Positions 5,956-14,266 are shown, numbered from the stretch's first letter. The stretch: DNA of 49,775 bases from CAUSWF01 sp963535465 (GCA_963535465.1 CAUSWF010000009.1:1-49775), one strand, 5' to 3'. Notes: generated by a model from the letters alone, not told the origin. Made by a program: numbers and translations.

Positions 5956-8109
5956 ATGAAGGTTATTAAAAGAGATGGACATGTAGTGGATTATGAGCCA
6001 GAGAAAATAGAAGCAGCTATACAAAAAGCTAATCAAGAAGTAGATGAAGCTGATAGAGTTAGTGATATTCAAATTAGAAATATTATTAAATATATTGAAG
6101 GTTTAAAGAAAAAAAGAATGCTTGTAGAAGATATACAAGATGTTATAGAGATGAGACTTATGAGCCTTGGTAAATATGTTTTAGCTAAGGCATATATTAC
6201 ATATCGTTATACTAGAGAGTTAGTTAGACGTAGTAATACTACTGATTTAACTATTAAGGAATTAATAGATGGAGATAGTGAATATTGGAATACAGAAAAT
6301 TCTAATAAGAATGCTAGGGTAGTTACTACTCAAAGAGATTATCTTGCTGGTATTACTAGTACAGATATTACTCGTAGATTTTTATTACCTGAAGATGTAG
6401 TTAATGCACATGATAGTGGAATAATTCATTTCCATGATGCAGATTATTTTGCACAAAATGCTTTACATAATTGTGATTTGATTAATTTAGATGATATGCT
6501 TCAAAATGGTACAAGTATTAATGGAGTAATGATAGAAAAACCTCATAGATTTTTAACTGCTATGACTATTGCTACACAATTAATAACTGCTGTTAGTTCT
6601 TCACAATATGGGGGAGCAACTATTACACTTACTCATTTAGCACCTTTTGTTAGAGCTAGTAGAGAGTATTATGAAAAAAGATATAGTAATAGAAAACTTA
6701 CTAAGGAACAAGTTAAGAAGTTTGTTGAAGAAGATTTACATAAAGAGATAGTTGATGGAGTACAAACTTTCCAATATCAAATTAATTCTATGACTACTAC
6801 TAATGGACAAGCACCATTCTTAAGTGTGAATATGTATTTGGGTGAAACTGAGGAATATAAAGATGAACTTGCGATGATAATTGAGGAAGTTTTAAGACAA
6901 AGAATTCAAGGTATGAAGAATGAAAAGGGTGTATGGATAACTCCTGCATTTCCTAAATTACTTTATGTATTAGAAGAGGATAATATTAATCCTAAGTCTA
7001 AATATTATTATTTAACTAAGTTAGCTGCTGAATGTACTGCTAAGAGAATGGTTCCTGATTATATATCTGAAAAAGTAATGAAAGAACTTAAGATAGATAA
7101 GAATGGTAATGGACAATGTTATCCATGTATGGGATGTAGATCATTTTTAACTCCATATGTAGATAATGATGGGAAACCTAAATATTATGGTAGATTTAAT
7201 CAAGGTGTTGTTACTTTAAATTTACCTGATATTGCTTTAAGTAGTAAGAAAGATATGGATGAGTTTTGGAAGATATTTGATGAGAGATTAGAGCTTAGTC
7301 ATAAGGCACTTAGAATTAGATATAAGAGATTGTCTAAAGCTACTAGTGATGTTGCGCCTATATTGTGGCAACATGGAGCTCTTGCTAGACTTCCTAAAGG
7401 AGCATCTATTAAAGAACTATTACATAATGGTTATTCTACAATTTCACTTGGTTATGCAGGCCTTTATGAGTGTGTTAAATATATGACAGGTAAATCTCAT
7501 ACCGATGGAGCTGAAGGTGAAGAGTTTGGTCTTAAAGTAATGCAACATTTAAATGATGCTTGTAATAAGTGGAAAGAGGAAGAGAAGATTGATTACTCTG
7601 TATATGGTACTCCAATTGAATCTACTACTTATAAATTTGCTAAATGCTTGAAAGAAAGATTTGGAGTTATAAAGGGTATTACTGATAGAAATTATATTAC
7701 TAATAGTTATCATATTCCTGTATTTGAAGAAGTTGATGCTTTTACTAAATTAGCAATAGAATCTAAATTTCAAAAGCTTTCACCAGGTGGTGCTATATCA
7801 TATGTTGAAGCTCCTAATTTGGTAAAAAATTTAGATGCGGTATTAGAACTTATTACATTTATTTATAATAATATAATGTATGCAGAAATTAATACTAAGA
7901 GTGATTATTGTCATAAGTGTGGATATACTGGAGAAATATTAATAGATGATAATTTAGAGTGGTATTGTCCAGAATGTGGAAATAGAGATCATACTAAGCT
8001 TAATGTTGCGAGAAGAACTTGTGGATATATTGGTACTAATTTCTGGAATAAGGGTAGAACACAAGAGATAAAAGAGAGAGTATTACATATAGATAATAAA
8101 GAAGCGTAG
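5956..8109 (+). CDS. nrdD: Anaerobic (class III) ribonucleoside-triphosphate reductase
   Basis: 717 residues from ATG 5956, with RBS TAGGAGG; full family length. Residues 1-90 are an ATP-cone (VIKRDGHVVDYEPEKIEAAI) that sets overall activity by ATP/dATP. The catalytic barrel follows, with GQCYPCMGCRSFL in the active-site region. A zinc site is formed by Cys652, Cys655, Cys671 and Cys674. The glycyl-radical motif RTCGYIG lies at 687-693, with Gly690 as the probable radical site by analogy with the SGY motif of pyruvate formate-lyase. It makes dNTPs from NTPs without oxygen, and its radical is oxygen-sensitive. Its activase gene begins 8 bases downstream. Control by the divergent Crp-type regulator is likely from the palindrome position. 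Confidence 0.97.
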   Translation: MKVIKRDGHVVDYEPEKIEAAIQKANQEVDEADRVSDIQIRNIIKYIEGLKKKRMLVEDIQDVIEMRLMSLGKYVLAKAYITYRYTRELVRRSNTTDLTIKELIDGDSEYWNTENSNKNARVVTTQRDYLAGITSTDITRRFLLPEDVVNAHDSGIIHFHDADYFAQNALHNCDLINLDDMLQNGTSINGVMIEKPHRFLTAMTIATQLITAVSSSQYGGATITLTHLAPFVRASREYYEKRYSNRKLTKEQVKKFVEEDLHKEIVDGVQTFQYQINSMTTTNGQAPFLSVNMYLGETEEYKDELAMIIEEVLRQRIQGMKNEKGVWITPAFPKLLYVLEEDNINPKSKYYYLTKLAAECTAKRMVPDYISEKVMKELKIDKNGNGQCYPCMGCRSFLTPYVDNDGKPKYYGRFNQGVVTLNLPDIALSSKKDMDEFWKIFDERLELSHKALRIRYKRLSKATSDVAPILWQHGALARLPKGASIKELLHNGYSTISLGYAGLYECVKYMTGKSHTDGAEGEEFGLKVMQHLNDACNKWKEEEKIDYSVYGTPIESTTYKFAKCLKERFGVIKGITDRNYITNSYHIPVFEEVDAFTKLAIESKFQKLSPGGAISYVEAPNLVKNLDAVLELITFIYNNIMYAEINTKSDYCHKCGYTGEILIDDNLEWYCPECGNRDHTKLNVARRTCGYIGTNFWNKGRTQEIKERVLHIDNKEA

Positions 8110-8117
8110 GAGATATT

Positions 8118-8609
8118 ATGAAGTATAGAAAGATTAGAAAAATGGATATAGCAGATGGTCCTGGTGTTAGAGTTTCAATATTTTTTCAAGGTTGCGATTT
8201 CCATTGTAAAAATTGTTTTAATCCTGAAACTTGGTCATGGGATTGTGGAGAAGAGTTTAATGATGAAGTAATAGATAAAATTCTAGATTTAGCAAAGTTT
8301 GATTATATTACTGGTCTTTCTATTTTAGGAGGAGAACCTATGCATCCTAATAATATAATGGGTACTTTAAAGTTAGCTAAAGCTTTTAAAACAAGATATC
8401 CAAAAAAGACTGTTTGGTCTTGGAGTGGATATAAATATGAAGATATATTAAAACCAGAAGTTTTGAAATATTTAGACGTTTTAGTAGATGGGCAATATAT
8501 TGATAGTAAAAGAGATCCTAGACTTAAGTGGTGTGGTTCTACAAATCAAAGAGTTATTGATGTTGTTAAAAGCTTAAAAGAAAATAAAATAGTTATATTA
8601 GAAGAATAG
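8118..8609 (+). CDS. nrdG: Anaerobic ribonucleotide reductase activating protein
   Basis: 163 residues, RBS TAGGAGA. A radical-SAM enzyme of the small NrdG type: the 4Fe-4S cluster motif is Cys26-x3-Cys30-x2-Cys33 (GCDFHCKNC). ISILGGEP-type SAM-binding residues appear at about 68-75 (LSILGGEPMHP), and VWSWSGYKYEDI follows. It uses S-adenosylmethionine to generate the glycyl radical on NrdD. The adjacent position, 8 bases after nrdD, supports one operon. Confidence 0.96.
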   Translation: MKYRKIRKMDIADGPGVRVSIFFQGCDFHCKNCFNPETWSWDCGEEFNDEVIDKILDLAKFDYITGLSILGGEPMHPNNIMGTLKLAKAFKTRYPKKTVWSWSGYKYEDILKPEVLKYLDVLVDGQYIDSKRDPRLKWCGSTNQRVIDVVKSLKENKIVILEE

Positions 8610-8639
8610 AAACTTTTGTTTCTTTTTTCTTTTAAACTA

Positions 8640-8667
8640 TTGACATAGTTTTAATATGTGGTATATT
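8640..8667 (+). promoter_or_regulatory. Strong promoter of ncRNA candidate 1
   Basis: -35 TTGACA (8640-8645, consensus), 16-base spacer, -10 TATATT (8662-8667). No credible protein gene follows. Confidence 0.75.
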
Positions 8668-8673
8668 TATATT

Positions 8674-8938
8674 ACTAGTATATTGAGAATACCAAATGCC
8701 TTATAACGGTCTTTGTTGTTTAGGCAATAAAGGTATGAAATCTTATCGACCTTATACTAGAAGCTATATGTAAGAGGGAAACTTTTATTGATATGCGGCT
8801 AGATGATTATGACTAAGAAATTCTAGCTCCCATTTAAAACCAGATAGGGTTCTTTTTATCAGATTGGATTCTATTCATAAAGAATATAAGTAGCAATTCT
8901 TTTGAGACTGATGTTGTCATAAAACCTTAGTCTTTTTT
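8674..8938 (+). ncRNA. Structured RNA candidate 1 (about 265 nt, unidentified)
   Basis: The region lies between a consensus promoter and an intrinsic terminator and has no RBS-led open frame. CTAGTATA (8675-8682) pairs perfectly with TATACTAG (8753-8760) and encloses nested helices ATACC/GGTAT (8689-8693 with 8732-8736) and TGCCT/AGGCA (8697-8701 with 8722-8726). A further hairpin surrounds 8761-8800 (AGCTATAT.. with ..ATATGCGGCT). I could not match it to RNase P RNA (no GAGGAAAGTCC), tmRNA (no tRNA-like ends), SRP RNA, a T-box or a common riboswitch. It may be a lineage-specific or diverged housekeeping RNA. Boundaries are estimates from promoter and terminator. Confidence 0.6.
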
Positions 8939-8940
8939 CT
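8905..8940 (+). terminator. Intrinsic terminator of ncRNA candidate 1
   Basis: The arms GACTGA-T-GTT and AA(A)C-C-TTAGTC (AGACT 8905-8909 with AGTCT 8929-8933 at the base) form about nine pairs with one mismatch, followed by TTTTTT. Confidence 0.6.
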
Positions 8941-8956
8941 TTTATAAATATAAAAT

Positions 8957-8983
8957 AAAAAAAGGGATGTCACACGACATTCC
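8957..8983 (-). terminator. Intrinsic terminator of ncRNA candidate 2
   Basis: On the minus strand GGAATGTC, GTGT loop, GACATCCC, then TTTTTTT. A-runs on both sides mean it could also stop plus-strand transcripts. Confidence 0.85.
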
Positions 8984-9328
8984 TTTTTAAAAGCAGCTCA
9001 AGCATCAATATATTTTCCGTAGAATCAAATACTTCGGATAATATTCCTTTCTTCAACGCTATTTCCAATATAAATTTGCTTAGCCACCCGAGTTTAGTTT
9101 CCGTCTCCTTAAGATATTATCAGTATCCTAATTCCTCGTTCTTATCTAAGAGTTTTCTTTCTCTTTACGTAGCTATAGTGCCTCGGACTTGATAAGCTAT
9201 TTACATTAAAGTTATCAAAAATAACTCCCACACTTTTTGATGAGTCTTACTAGTCGTTATATAAAAGTTACGAGGCTTTTATATAAGTTTTGGTAAGCAC
9301 CATCGGCGATCAACCTCACCGAGACTAC
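8957..9328 (-). ncRNA. Structured RNA candidate 2 (about 370 nt, unidentified)
   Basis: Runs from a near-consensus promoter to a strong terminator, with no RBS-led frame on this strand. Visible pairings (plus-strand coordinates): 9319-9327 with 9176-9186 closes a 5' domain; an 11-pair hairpin 9257-9267 with 9276-9286; its loop 9270-9275 is exactly complementary to 9134-9139, a likely pseudoknot; a hairpin 9148-9152 with 9161-9165; and a 3' domain closed by 9000-9014 with 9067-9081. The ends do not pair with each other, and RNase P and tmRNA signature motifs are absent. Length and promoter strength suggest an abundant RNA. Family unknown. Confidence 0.65.
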
Positions 9329-9334
9329 AATTAT

Positions 9335-9363
9335 AATATACACTGATAAAAAGGCGATGTCAA
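9335..9363 (-). promoter_or_regulatory. Strong promoter of ncRNA candidate 2
   Basis: Minus strand: -35 TTGACA (9358-9363), 17-base spacer, -10 TATATT (9335-9340). Predicted start near 9328. Confidence 0.85.
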
Positions 9364-9401
9364 TTATTTTTTTAAAATTAGTATTTTATTGTTTTTAAGT
9401 A

Positions 9402-9410
9402 TGATATAAT
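9402..9410 (+). promoter_or_regulatory. Extended -10 promoter of the first signal peptidase gene
   Basis: TG (9402-9403), A, TATAAT (9405-9410); no clear -35. Confidence 0.6.
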
Positions 9411-9432
9411 TTTTAATAGGATAGGAGACTAT

Positions 9433-10635
9433 ATGAAGAATATAAGTGGGTTAATTAAGACAATTGCATATTTGATACTTACTTTTATAGTGGGAATAGT
9501 TATATATTCTTTTATTAGTACTCAAATACTTAAGAAAGACTATACTAATATATTTGGATATACTTATTATTCTGTTGCGACTGGATCAATGAAACCTGTT
9601 ATTTCTCCTAATGATTTAATATTTGTTAAGATTACAAAGAATGTTAGTAAGGGAGATATTATAACTTTTAAAGATAGTGGTTCTATTGTTACTCATAGAC
9701 TTATTGATATTAATGATAATAAATATATTACTAAGGGAGATGCGAATAATACTAGCGATACTGGGATAAATAAGAGTGATATTATTGGTAAAGTTGTATA
9801 TGTTATTACTCCTGATGTTATATTTAAGGGGATAGTTGTAGTACTTATATTTATTATATTTATAGTAATATTAAATTTTGATAGATTATATGATAAATTA
9901 TTTGGTGAAGATTCTAGATATGTAAATAAGAGTCCTGATAATATATTTTCATCTAACAAAAATAATCATAGTGGATTAACTGTTACTATACCGTTAGATG
10001 AAGTAAAAAATATTAAGACTATTAGTGATAAAGTTGTAATACATGATAAGGTTAATGTTATAGATAATTCTATTAATGATATAGTTACTCATACTAATAA
10101 TAATTTGAAGTCTAGAGAAGAAGATTTATTAAAGTTAGTTAATGATTTATTAAGAATTAAGAATTCCAAATTATCTACTTCTAGAATTAATAAGAGTTGG
10201 TTAGCTAAATATCATTATATATATAAGATAGGATTAACATTATATTATAATGATACTAATTCATTAAAAGAGTTAGTGTTACATCCTGATTTTACTGAAA
10301 TTTATGATTATGATTTAGTAAAGATTGGTTTATATGAAAATTTAAGAAATAGAATATATGAGATGCCTATAGATGTATTTTTAAAGATACTTGTTTATTC
10401 TATACTTTATAATGATGAAGAGTTTTTTGATGGTATATTTAAAATTATGAAATATAAGATATTAGTTGATAAAGATAATAATTTTAAATGTATTAGAGAT
10501 AACAATTCTAAGAAAAATTTGAAAGAATTAATTAATTTTATGGAGAAGGTTCCTGATAAATTTGATAATAAAAATGTATTTGAATTAGATAAGATAGAGA
10601 GATTGATTAAGATAAAAAGTTATCCTTCTAAATAA
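9433..10635 (+). CDS. SipW-type signal peptidase I with an extra C-terminal domain (paralogue 1)
   Basis: 400 residues, RBS TAGGAGA. An N-terminal helix (about 10-30) leads to the NIFGYTYYSVATGSMKP motif with catalytic Ser52. GDIITFK follows, then THRLI with His88 in place of the lysine of ordinary bacterial enzymes, and GDANNT/D-x-G residues typical of the ER/SipW class. A second helix spans about 133-150. The cytosolic remainder (about 150-400) has a Lys/Asn-rich linker and then a helical domain (about 225-395). This domain is shared only with the paralogue at 16814-18025: RINKSWLAKYHYIYKIGL, YDYDLVKIGLYENLRNRIY, ILYNDEEFFDGIFKIMKYKIL, FELDKIERLIKIK. SipW enzymes cleave TasA-like fibre subunits; the substrates here are probably the proteins encoded next to it. 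Confidence 0.92.
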   Translation: MKNISGLIKTIAYLILTFIVGIVIYSFISTQILKKDYTNIFGYTYYSVATGSMKPVISPNDLIFVKITKNVSKGDIITFKDSGSIVTHRLIDINDNKYITKGDANNTSDTGINKSDIIGKVVYVITPDVIFKGIVVVLIFIIFIVILNFDRLYDKLFGEDSRYVNKSPDNIFSSNKNNHSGLTVTIPLDEVKNIKTISDKVVIHDKVNVIDNSINDIVTHTNNNLKSREEDLLKLVNDLLRIKNSKLSTSRINKSWLAKYHYIYKIGLTLYYNDTNSLKELVLHPDFTEIYDYDLVKIGLYENLRNRIYEMPIDVFLKILVYSILYNDEEFFDGIFKIMKYKILVDKDNNFKCIRDNNSKKNLKELINFMEKVPDKFDNKNVFELDKIERLIKIKSYPSK

Positions 10636-10642
10636 TGAAAAA

Positions 10643-10676
10643 TTGTCTAGACAAAATTAGAAACATAATATATAAT
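10643..10676 (+). promoter_or_regulatory. Promoter with a palindrome over the -35
   Basis: -35 TAGACA (10648-10653), 17-base spacer, -10 TATAAT (10671-10676). The -35 lies inside the perfect palindrome TTGTCTAGACAA (10643-10654), a likely operator. It would drive the fibre-anchor-like gene and the major subunit gene. Confidence 0.75.
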
Positions 10677-10731
10677 TTAATTATCATAGTAGAGAGGTGA
10701 ACTGGTACATCGTAGAAGTGTGGTGAGATGA

Positions 10732-11439
10732 ATGAAAAATAGCGAGGCAGTTACTGCTGGAGAGAGGATATATAAGAGAAAGATATTTACTAAGCTTTTG
10801 ATACTTATATTTATTGCTTTACTTATATTACTTTCTATTTTATATTTATTTTTATACATAGTATATGATGGTGGTAGATTTACTGTTACACTTGATAGAA
10901 ACTTTTCTAATAGGAGAAGTATTTATCTTACTGAGAGTGGTAAATCTAAAGACAAGACTAGAAAGCTTACCGCTAGTACAATCGATTATATGGATAATAT
11001 ATCTGTAAATTGGTTACCTAAAGATCTTGATAAAGATAAGTTGGGTAGTCATAATGGAGATAATTTTATTGCATATTCTTTTTACTTGCATAATTATGGT
11101 AAAGAGACGATACACTATTGGTATGAGTTTTTCATTGATGACTCTATCAAGGGTGTAGATGAAGCGATTCGAGTCATGATATATCAGAATGGTCAACCTA
11201 CTATCTATGCAAAGCCGTCTAAGATTGATGGGAAGGCTGAGAAAGGAACTGTCAAATTTGTTTCAGACAAGTTAGCAGTACTTAAACAGCGAAAGAATTT
11301 CAAACCAAAGGCTAAGGATAAATTTACGATTGTCATATGGATAGAAGGTGATGATCCTGAATGTAGAAATGAGCTTATTGGTGGAGAAATAAAAATGCAT
11401 ATGGATATTGTGGAAGAACATATCGATCAAAAAAAGTAG
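10732..11439 (+). CDS. Membrane-anchored fibre-type protein sharing a C-terminal motif with the major subunit
   Basis: 235 residues, RBS GTGGTGAGA. After 18 charged residues comes one long hydrophobic helix (about 19-45) with no cleavage site like those of its neighbours, so it probably stays anchored. The outside domain contains FIAYSFYLHNYGKETIHYWYEFFID and ends with FTIVIWIEGDDPECRNELIGGEIKMHMDI. The major subunit encoded 15 bases downstream ends with the same pattern, LWIEGQDVDCENTASGSAINFNM, so both probably share one beta-sandwich fold. It may be the membrane base, assembly partner or minor subunit of the fibre. No named family is recognised. Confidence 0.8.
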   Translation: MKNSEAVTAGERIYKRKIFTKLLILIFIALLILLSILYLFLYIVYDGGRFTVTLDRNFSNRRSIYLTESGKSKDKTRKLTASTIDYMDNISVNWLPKDLDKDKLGSHNGDNFIAYSFYLHNYGKETIHYWYEFFIDDSIKGVDEAIRVMIYQNGQPTIYAKPSKIDGKAEKGTVKFVSDKLAVLKQRKNFKPKAKDKFTIVIWIEGDDPECRNELIGGEIKMHMDIVEEHIDQKK

Positions 11440-11454
11440 TAAGAGGAGAAAAAT

Positions 11455-12474
11455 ATGAGAAGAAATACTAAAAATGAATCACGTAAAAAGAGAAAAGTAT
11501 TTATGGCGATTCTAATGACATTATTTACTGGTTTAATATTAACTGGTAGTGCGTATGCCTGGTTTACAGCAAACCAAAAAGTAACTGTTTCAACATTAGA
11601 TGTTAACGTTGCTGCTGAAAATGGTCTACAAGTGAGTGTAGATGGTAATGATTGGAAAGCTATAGTTTCAAAAGCTGATATTGATGGAGCTAGTGCTACA
11701 TATCCAACAAATACAAACCAATTACCTTGGGCAACTGGTAAGAACTTATCACCAGTATCAACAGTTGGTGAAGTTGAAAATGGTAAATTAAAGATGTTTT
11801 CTGGTAAAGTTGATGCAGAGGCTGGTACTGGTACATTAAAATTAACTGCTACTAGAGCAACTGAACAAAAAGGTGATGTTGGACAATTCGTAGCATTTGA
11901 TTTATTCTTCAAAGTTGATAAGGACTCTCAAATTAAGATTTCTAAGGGTTCTGATGTAACAGCTAAAGATACTGATAAAGGATTAAAGAATTCTGCTCGT
12001 GTTGCTTGGCTAGTTGAAGGTAATGCTGCTAATGGTACTGCTTTAAATACAATTCAAGGATTATCTACAACAAGTAATACAGATACAGGATCAATTGCAA
12101 GTGGAGCTACAAACTTAATGGTTTGGGAACCAAATGCAGATTTACATACAGCTACAGCTAGAGCACATGTAGCATCTAACTATCCAGGAACTGATTTAAC
12201 TGCTATTCCAGTAGCAATGAAGGGTGTTAAAGCTGAAATTAATACACCTCAAGCATTAAATTCTAGTGATCCATTATACTTCGATACAGTTAAAGGTACT
12301 CAAGTAAATTCTAAGGCTACTGATGGTATTGCTGATAATACAATGTGGTTCCACCTAAAACAAGGAATTACTAAGGTAAGATTCTACTTATGGATTGAAG
12401 GACAAGATGTAGACTGTGAAAACACAGCATCTGGTTCAGCTATTAACTTCAACATGGCTTTTGAAATCGCATAG
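11455..12474 (+). CDS. Probable major SipW-dependent surface subunit (TasA/camelysin-like)
   Basis: 339 residues, strong RBS AGAGGAGA. The signal peptide is SipW-type: a basic start, hydrophobic core at about 15-31, then GSAYA with probable cleavage before Trp36 (AWFTANQKVTVSTLDVNV). The mature part is Ala/Thr/Ser/Asn-rich, low in Cys (one near the C-terminus) and predicted to be beta-rich, ending in the WIEGxDxxC motif shared with the previous protein. Codon choice stands out from its neighbours: many TTC, AAC, TAC and ACA codons and fewer AAT/TTT. This suggests very high expression, as for an abundant fibre or layer subunit. Identity as a TasA-like polymer is inferred from signal, context and codon use, not from a recognised domain. 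Confidence 0.82.
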   Translation: MRRNTKNESRKKRKVFMAILMTLFTGLILTGSAYAWFTANQKVTVSTLDVNVAAENGLQVSVDGNDWKAIVSKADIDGASATYPTNTNQLPWATGKNLSPVSTVGEVENGKLKMFSGKVDAEAGTGTLKLTATRATEQKGDVGQFVAFDLFFKVDKDSQIKISKGSDVTAKDTDKGLKNSARVAWLVEGNAANGTALNTIQGLSTTSNTDTGSIASGATNLMVWEPNADLHTATARAHVASNYPGTDLTAIPVAMKGVKAEINTPQALNSSDPLYFDTVKGTQVNSKATDGIADNTMWFHLKQGITKVRFYLWIEGQDVDCENTASGSAINFNMAFEIA

Positions 12475-12491
12475 TAAAATATAAAAAATAT

Positions 12492-12515
12492 AAGCCTCAA
12501 TTGAGGCTTTTTATT
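12492..12515 (+). terminator. Intrinsic terminator after the major subunit gene
   Basis: Perfect palindrome AAGCCTCAATTGAGGCTT (12492-12509), followed by TTTATTAT. Confidence 0.9.
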
Positions 12516-12540
12516 ATATAATTATAATAGGAGTGATAAT

Positions 12541-12657
12541 ATGAATAATAATCTAGATATGTTAACAAATGAAGAGTTATTAGAACTTTATACCAAGTTA
12601 GATGAAGTACTTAAGTTTTTAAACGATTCTATTATAAAGGAGAATGAGGATGAATAA
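12541..12657 (+). CDS. Small 38-residue helical protein
   Basis: ATG 12541 follows a good RBS (AGGAGTGATAAT) and the frame runs to TAA at 12655-12657. The product is MNNNLDMLTNEELLELYTKL plus 18 more residues, acidic at the end, with heptad-like Leu spacing. It overlaps the start of the next gene by 8 bases and carries that gene's RBS (AAGGAG, 12637-12642), so translation is coupled. It may be a binding partner or regulatory peptide of the large protein that follows; function unknown. Confidence 0.65.
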   Translation: MNNNLDMLTNEELLELYTKLDEVLKFLNDSIIKENEDE

Positions 12658-14266
12658 GGATGATATATTAAAAGAGTTAGAACAAATTAAATCTCATATA
12701 GAATCTTTTGTATTAGATAGAGAAGATGGTACTAAGAGGATGCAAGAGGAGTTTAGAAAGAATGCTGTTGCTGAATTAAATTCATATATAATATCGTCTA
12801 ATAAAAAGATTACTTCTTATAGAAATATAGTAGAAGATTTAATACACAAAAGAGCATTGAGTTTAATGCCTCAAATTACTAATTATTCAGATATGGATAA
12901 ATTAATAGAAGAAGATTCTTTAAAGTTTATTATGACTGATAGATATATTAGTGATAGTTATAAAATAGGTATTGATTTTATATTAGATAGTATAGATTCT
13001 GATATTTCTTTAACTGTATTAAATAAGAAGTTAGTAGAATGTTTAAATATATTTAATAATGTTGGTATTAAGTATTCTATAGAAGACTTTAATTATAGTA
13101 TGTTTGTTTATAAATACATGGAATTATTTTTGAGTGTAGAAGATAAGGATAGTGCTGAATTTAATAGTCGTATTAGGGATTTATTTGAACATATTTATTG
13201 GGAATGCCCTGATATTATTAATCATATTAAGTTAAATATAAACTATATTTTAAATAAGAATTCTAAAGTTATTAGTAATTATATTTCTAGTAAGTCACTT
13301 GATAGTAGAGATGTTTGTTTAAGTAAATATATAGAGGATGTTAGAGTTAGAACTTTAAGATATGATATGGATTCATATAATTATTTAGATAAGTTTATTA
13401 ATAACAAATTAAATATAATAGATTATTTAGAAGGAGCAGGGGTTAGAAATAAGAATTTTAATCAATTGGTTGATTTTGATAATCTATCGGAAAATGATAA
13501 AAATAAGTTTAAGGATTCTATACATGATTTATACTATGATTTATTAGAACTTAAGAATTATTATAGATATGAAGGTATAATAAAAGACTTATTAAAACGT
13601 TATAATGATAAGGATACTACTAAGACAGAGTATTTGGCTAAATTAAAGGAATTAGATAAGGAAGAGACTATTCGTATTAAGATATATAAAGAATATCAAA
13701 GAAGTATGGGTATTGGTTTTTTAGCTAGAAAAAATCCTGATAAACAGAAGAGTTTAAAGATTAAGATTAATGAACAGATAGGTAAGATTTATAAGATTTA
13801 TACTGAAGTTAATGAGCTAGAAATAGGTTATAAGTTATCATTATATGTAGATGATTCTTCTACTCTTTATAATTTATTTGGTATAGCATTTTCATCATTT
13901 ACTTATTTAAAAAAGGAACTTAATAAGATATTTGTAGATACACCTTTAGATACACGTGATATGATGTCTTCTTATATGAAGTTTGTTTATAATCCTTCTA
14001 ATACTTTTATTAGAAAGATTAGTGGATTTTCATCATTTTCAATTGCTTCAGTAGTTAGTGATAGGTATAAGTTATTAGGTCTTATGATAAGTGATACTGA
14101 TATAGATAAGGATCATATTGATATGTTTATTGATACTGTTAGATTTATAAATGATGTTTATAATATGGAGTCTTCTAATTTGAAGATAAAGGATATTAAA
14201 TTTTTAGTAGATAGTAATAAGATAGTTCCGATTGAGGAAGAAAAAAAAGTAGCTGAGTTTATTTAG
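12650..14266 (+). CDS. Large cytosolic helical protein, unrecognised
   Basis: 538 residues. ATG 12650 is preferred to ATG 12644 because AAGGAG ends only one base before 12644. There is no signal peptide or membrane segment, and the product is Lys/Glu/Ile-rich and mostly helical. It begins with a coiled-coil-like stretch (ILKELEQIKSHIESFVLDRE), with more charged helices at about 330-400 (KLKELDKEETIRIKIYKEYQ). I see no nucleotide-binding or catalytic motif. It sits between the major surface subunit and the LemA/DUF2207 pair. Its stop codon lies in the terminator hairpin. Function unknown. Confidence 0.8.
   Translation: MNKDDILKELEQIKSHIESFVLDREDGTKRMQEEFRKNAVAELNSYIISSNKKITSYRNIVEDLIHKRALSLMPQITNYSDMDKLIEEDSLKFIMTDRYISDSYKIGIDFILDSIDSDISLTVLNKKLVECLNIFNNVGIKYSIEDFNYSMFVYKYMELFLSVEDKDSAEFNSRIRDLFEHIYWECPDIINHIKLNINYILNKNSKVISNYISSKSLDSRDVCLSKYIEDVRVRTLRYDMDSYNYLDKFINNKLNIIDYLEGAGVRNKNFNQLVDFDNLSENDKNKFKDSIHDLYYDLLELKNYYRYEGIIKDLLKRYNDKDTTKTEYLAKLKELDKEETIRIKIYKEYQRSMGIGFLARKNPDKQKSLKIKINEQIGKIYKIYTEVNELEIGYKLSLYVDDSSTLYNLFGIAFSSFTYLKKELNKIFVDTPLDTRDMMSSYMKFVYNPSNTFIRKISGFSSFSIASVVSDRYKLLGLMISDTDIDKDHIDMFIDTVRFINDVYNMESSNLKIKDIKFLVDSNKIVPIEEEKKVAEFI

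Noticed and set aside
8697..8774. Short frame starting ATGCCTTATAAC in the RNA region
   Set aside because: 25 codons without RBS, overlapping the helices of ncRNA candidate 1.
8957..9328. RNase P RNA, tmRNA, T-box or lysine riboswitch identity for ncRNA candidate 2
   Set aside because: No GAGGAAAGTCC, no tRNA-like ends with CCA, no TGGxACCGCG; a lysine-riboswitch-like ATCGCCGA is in the wrong place. Left unidentified.
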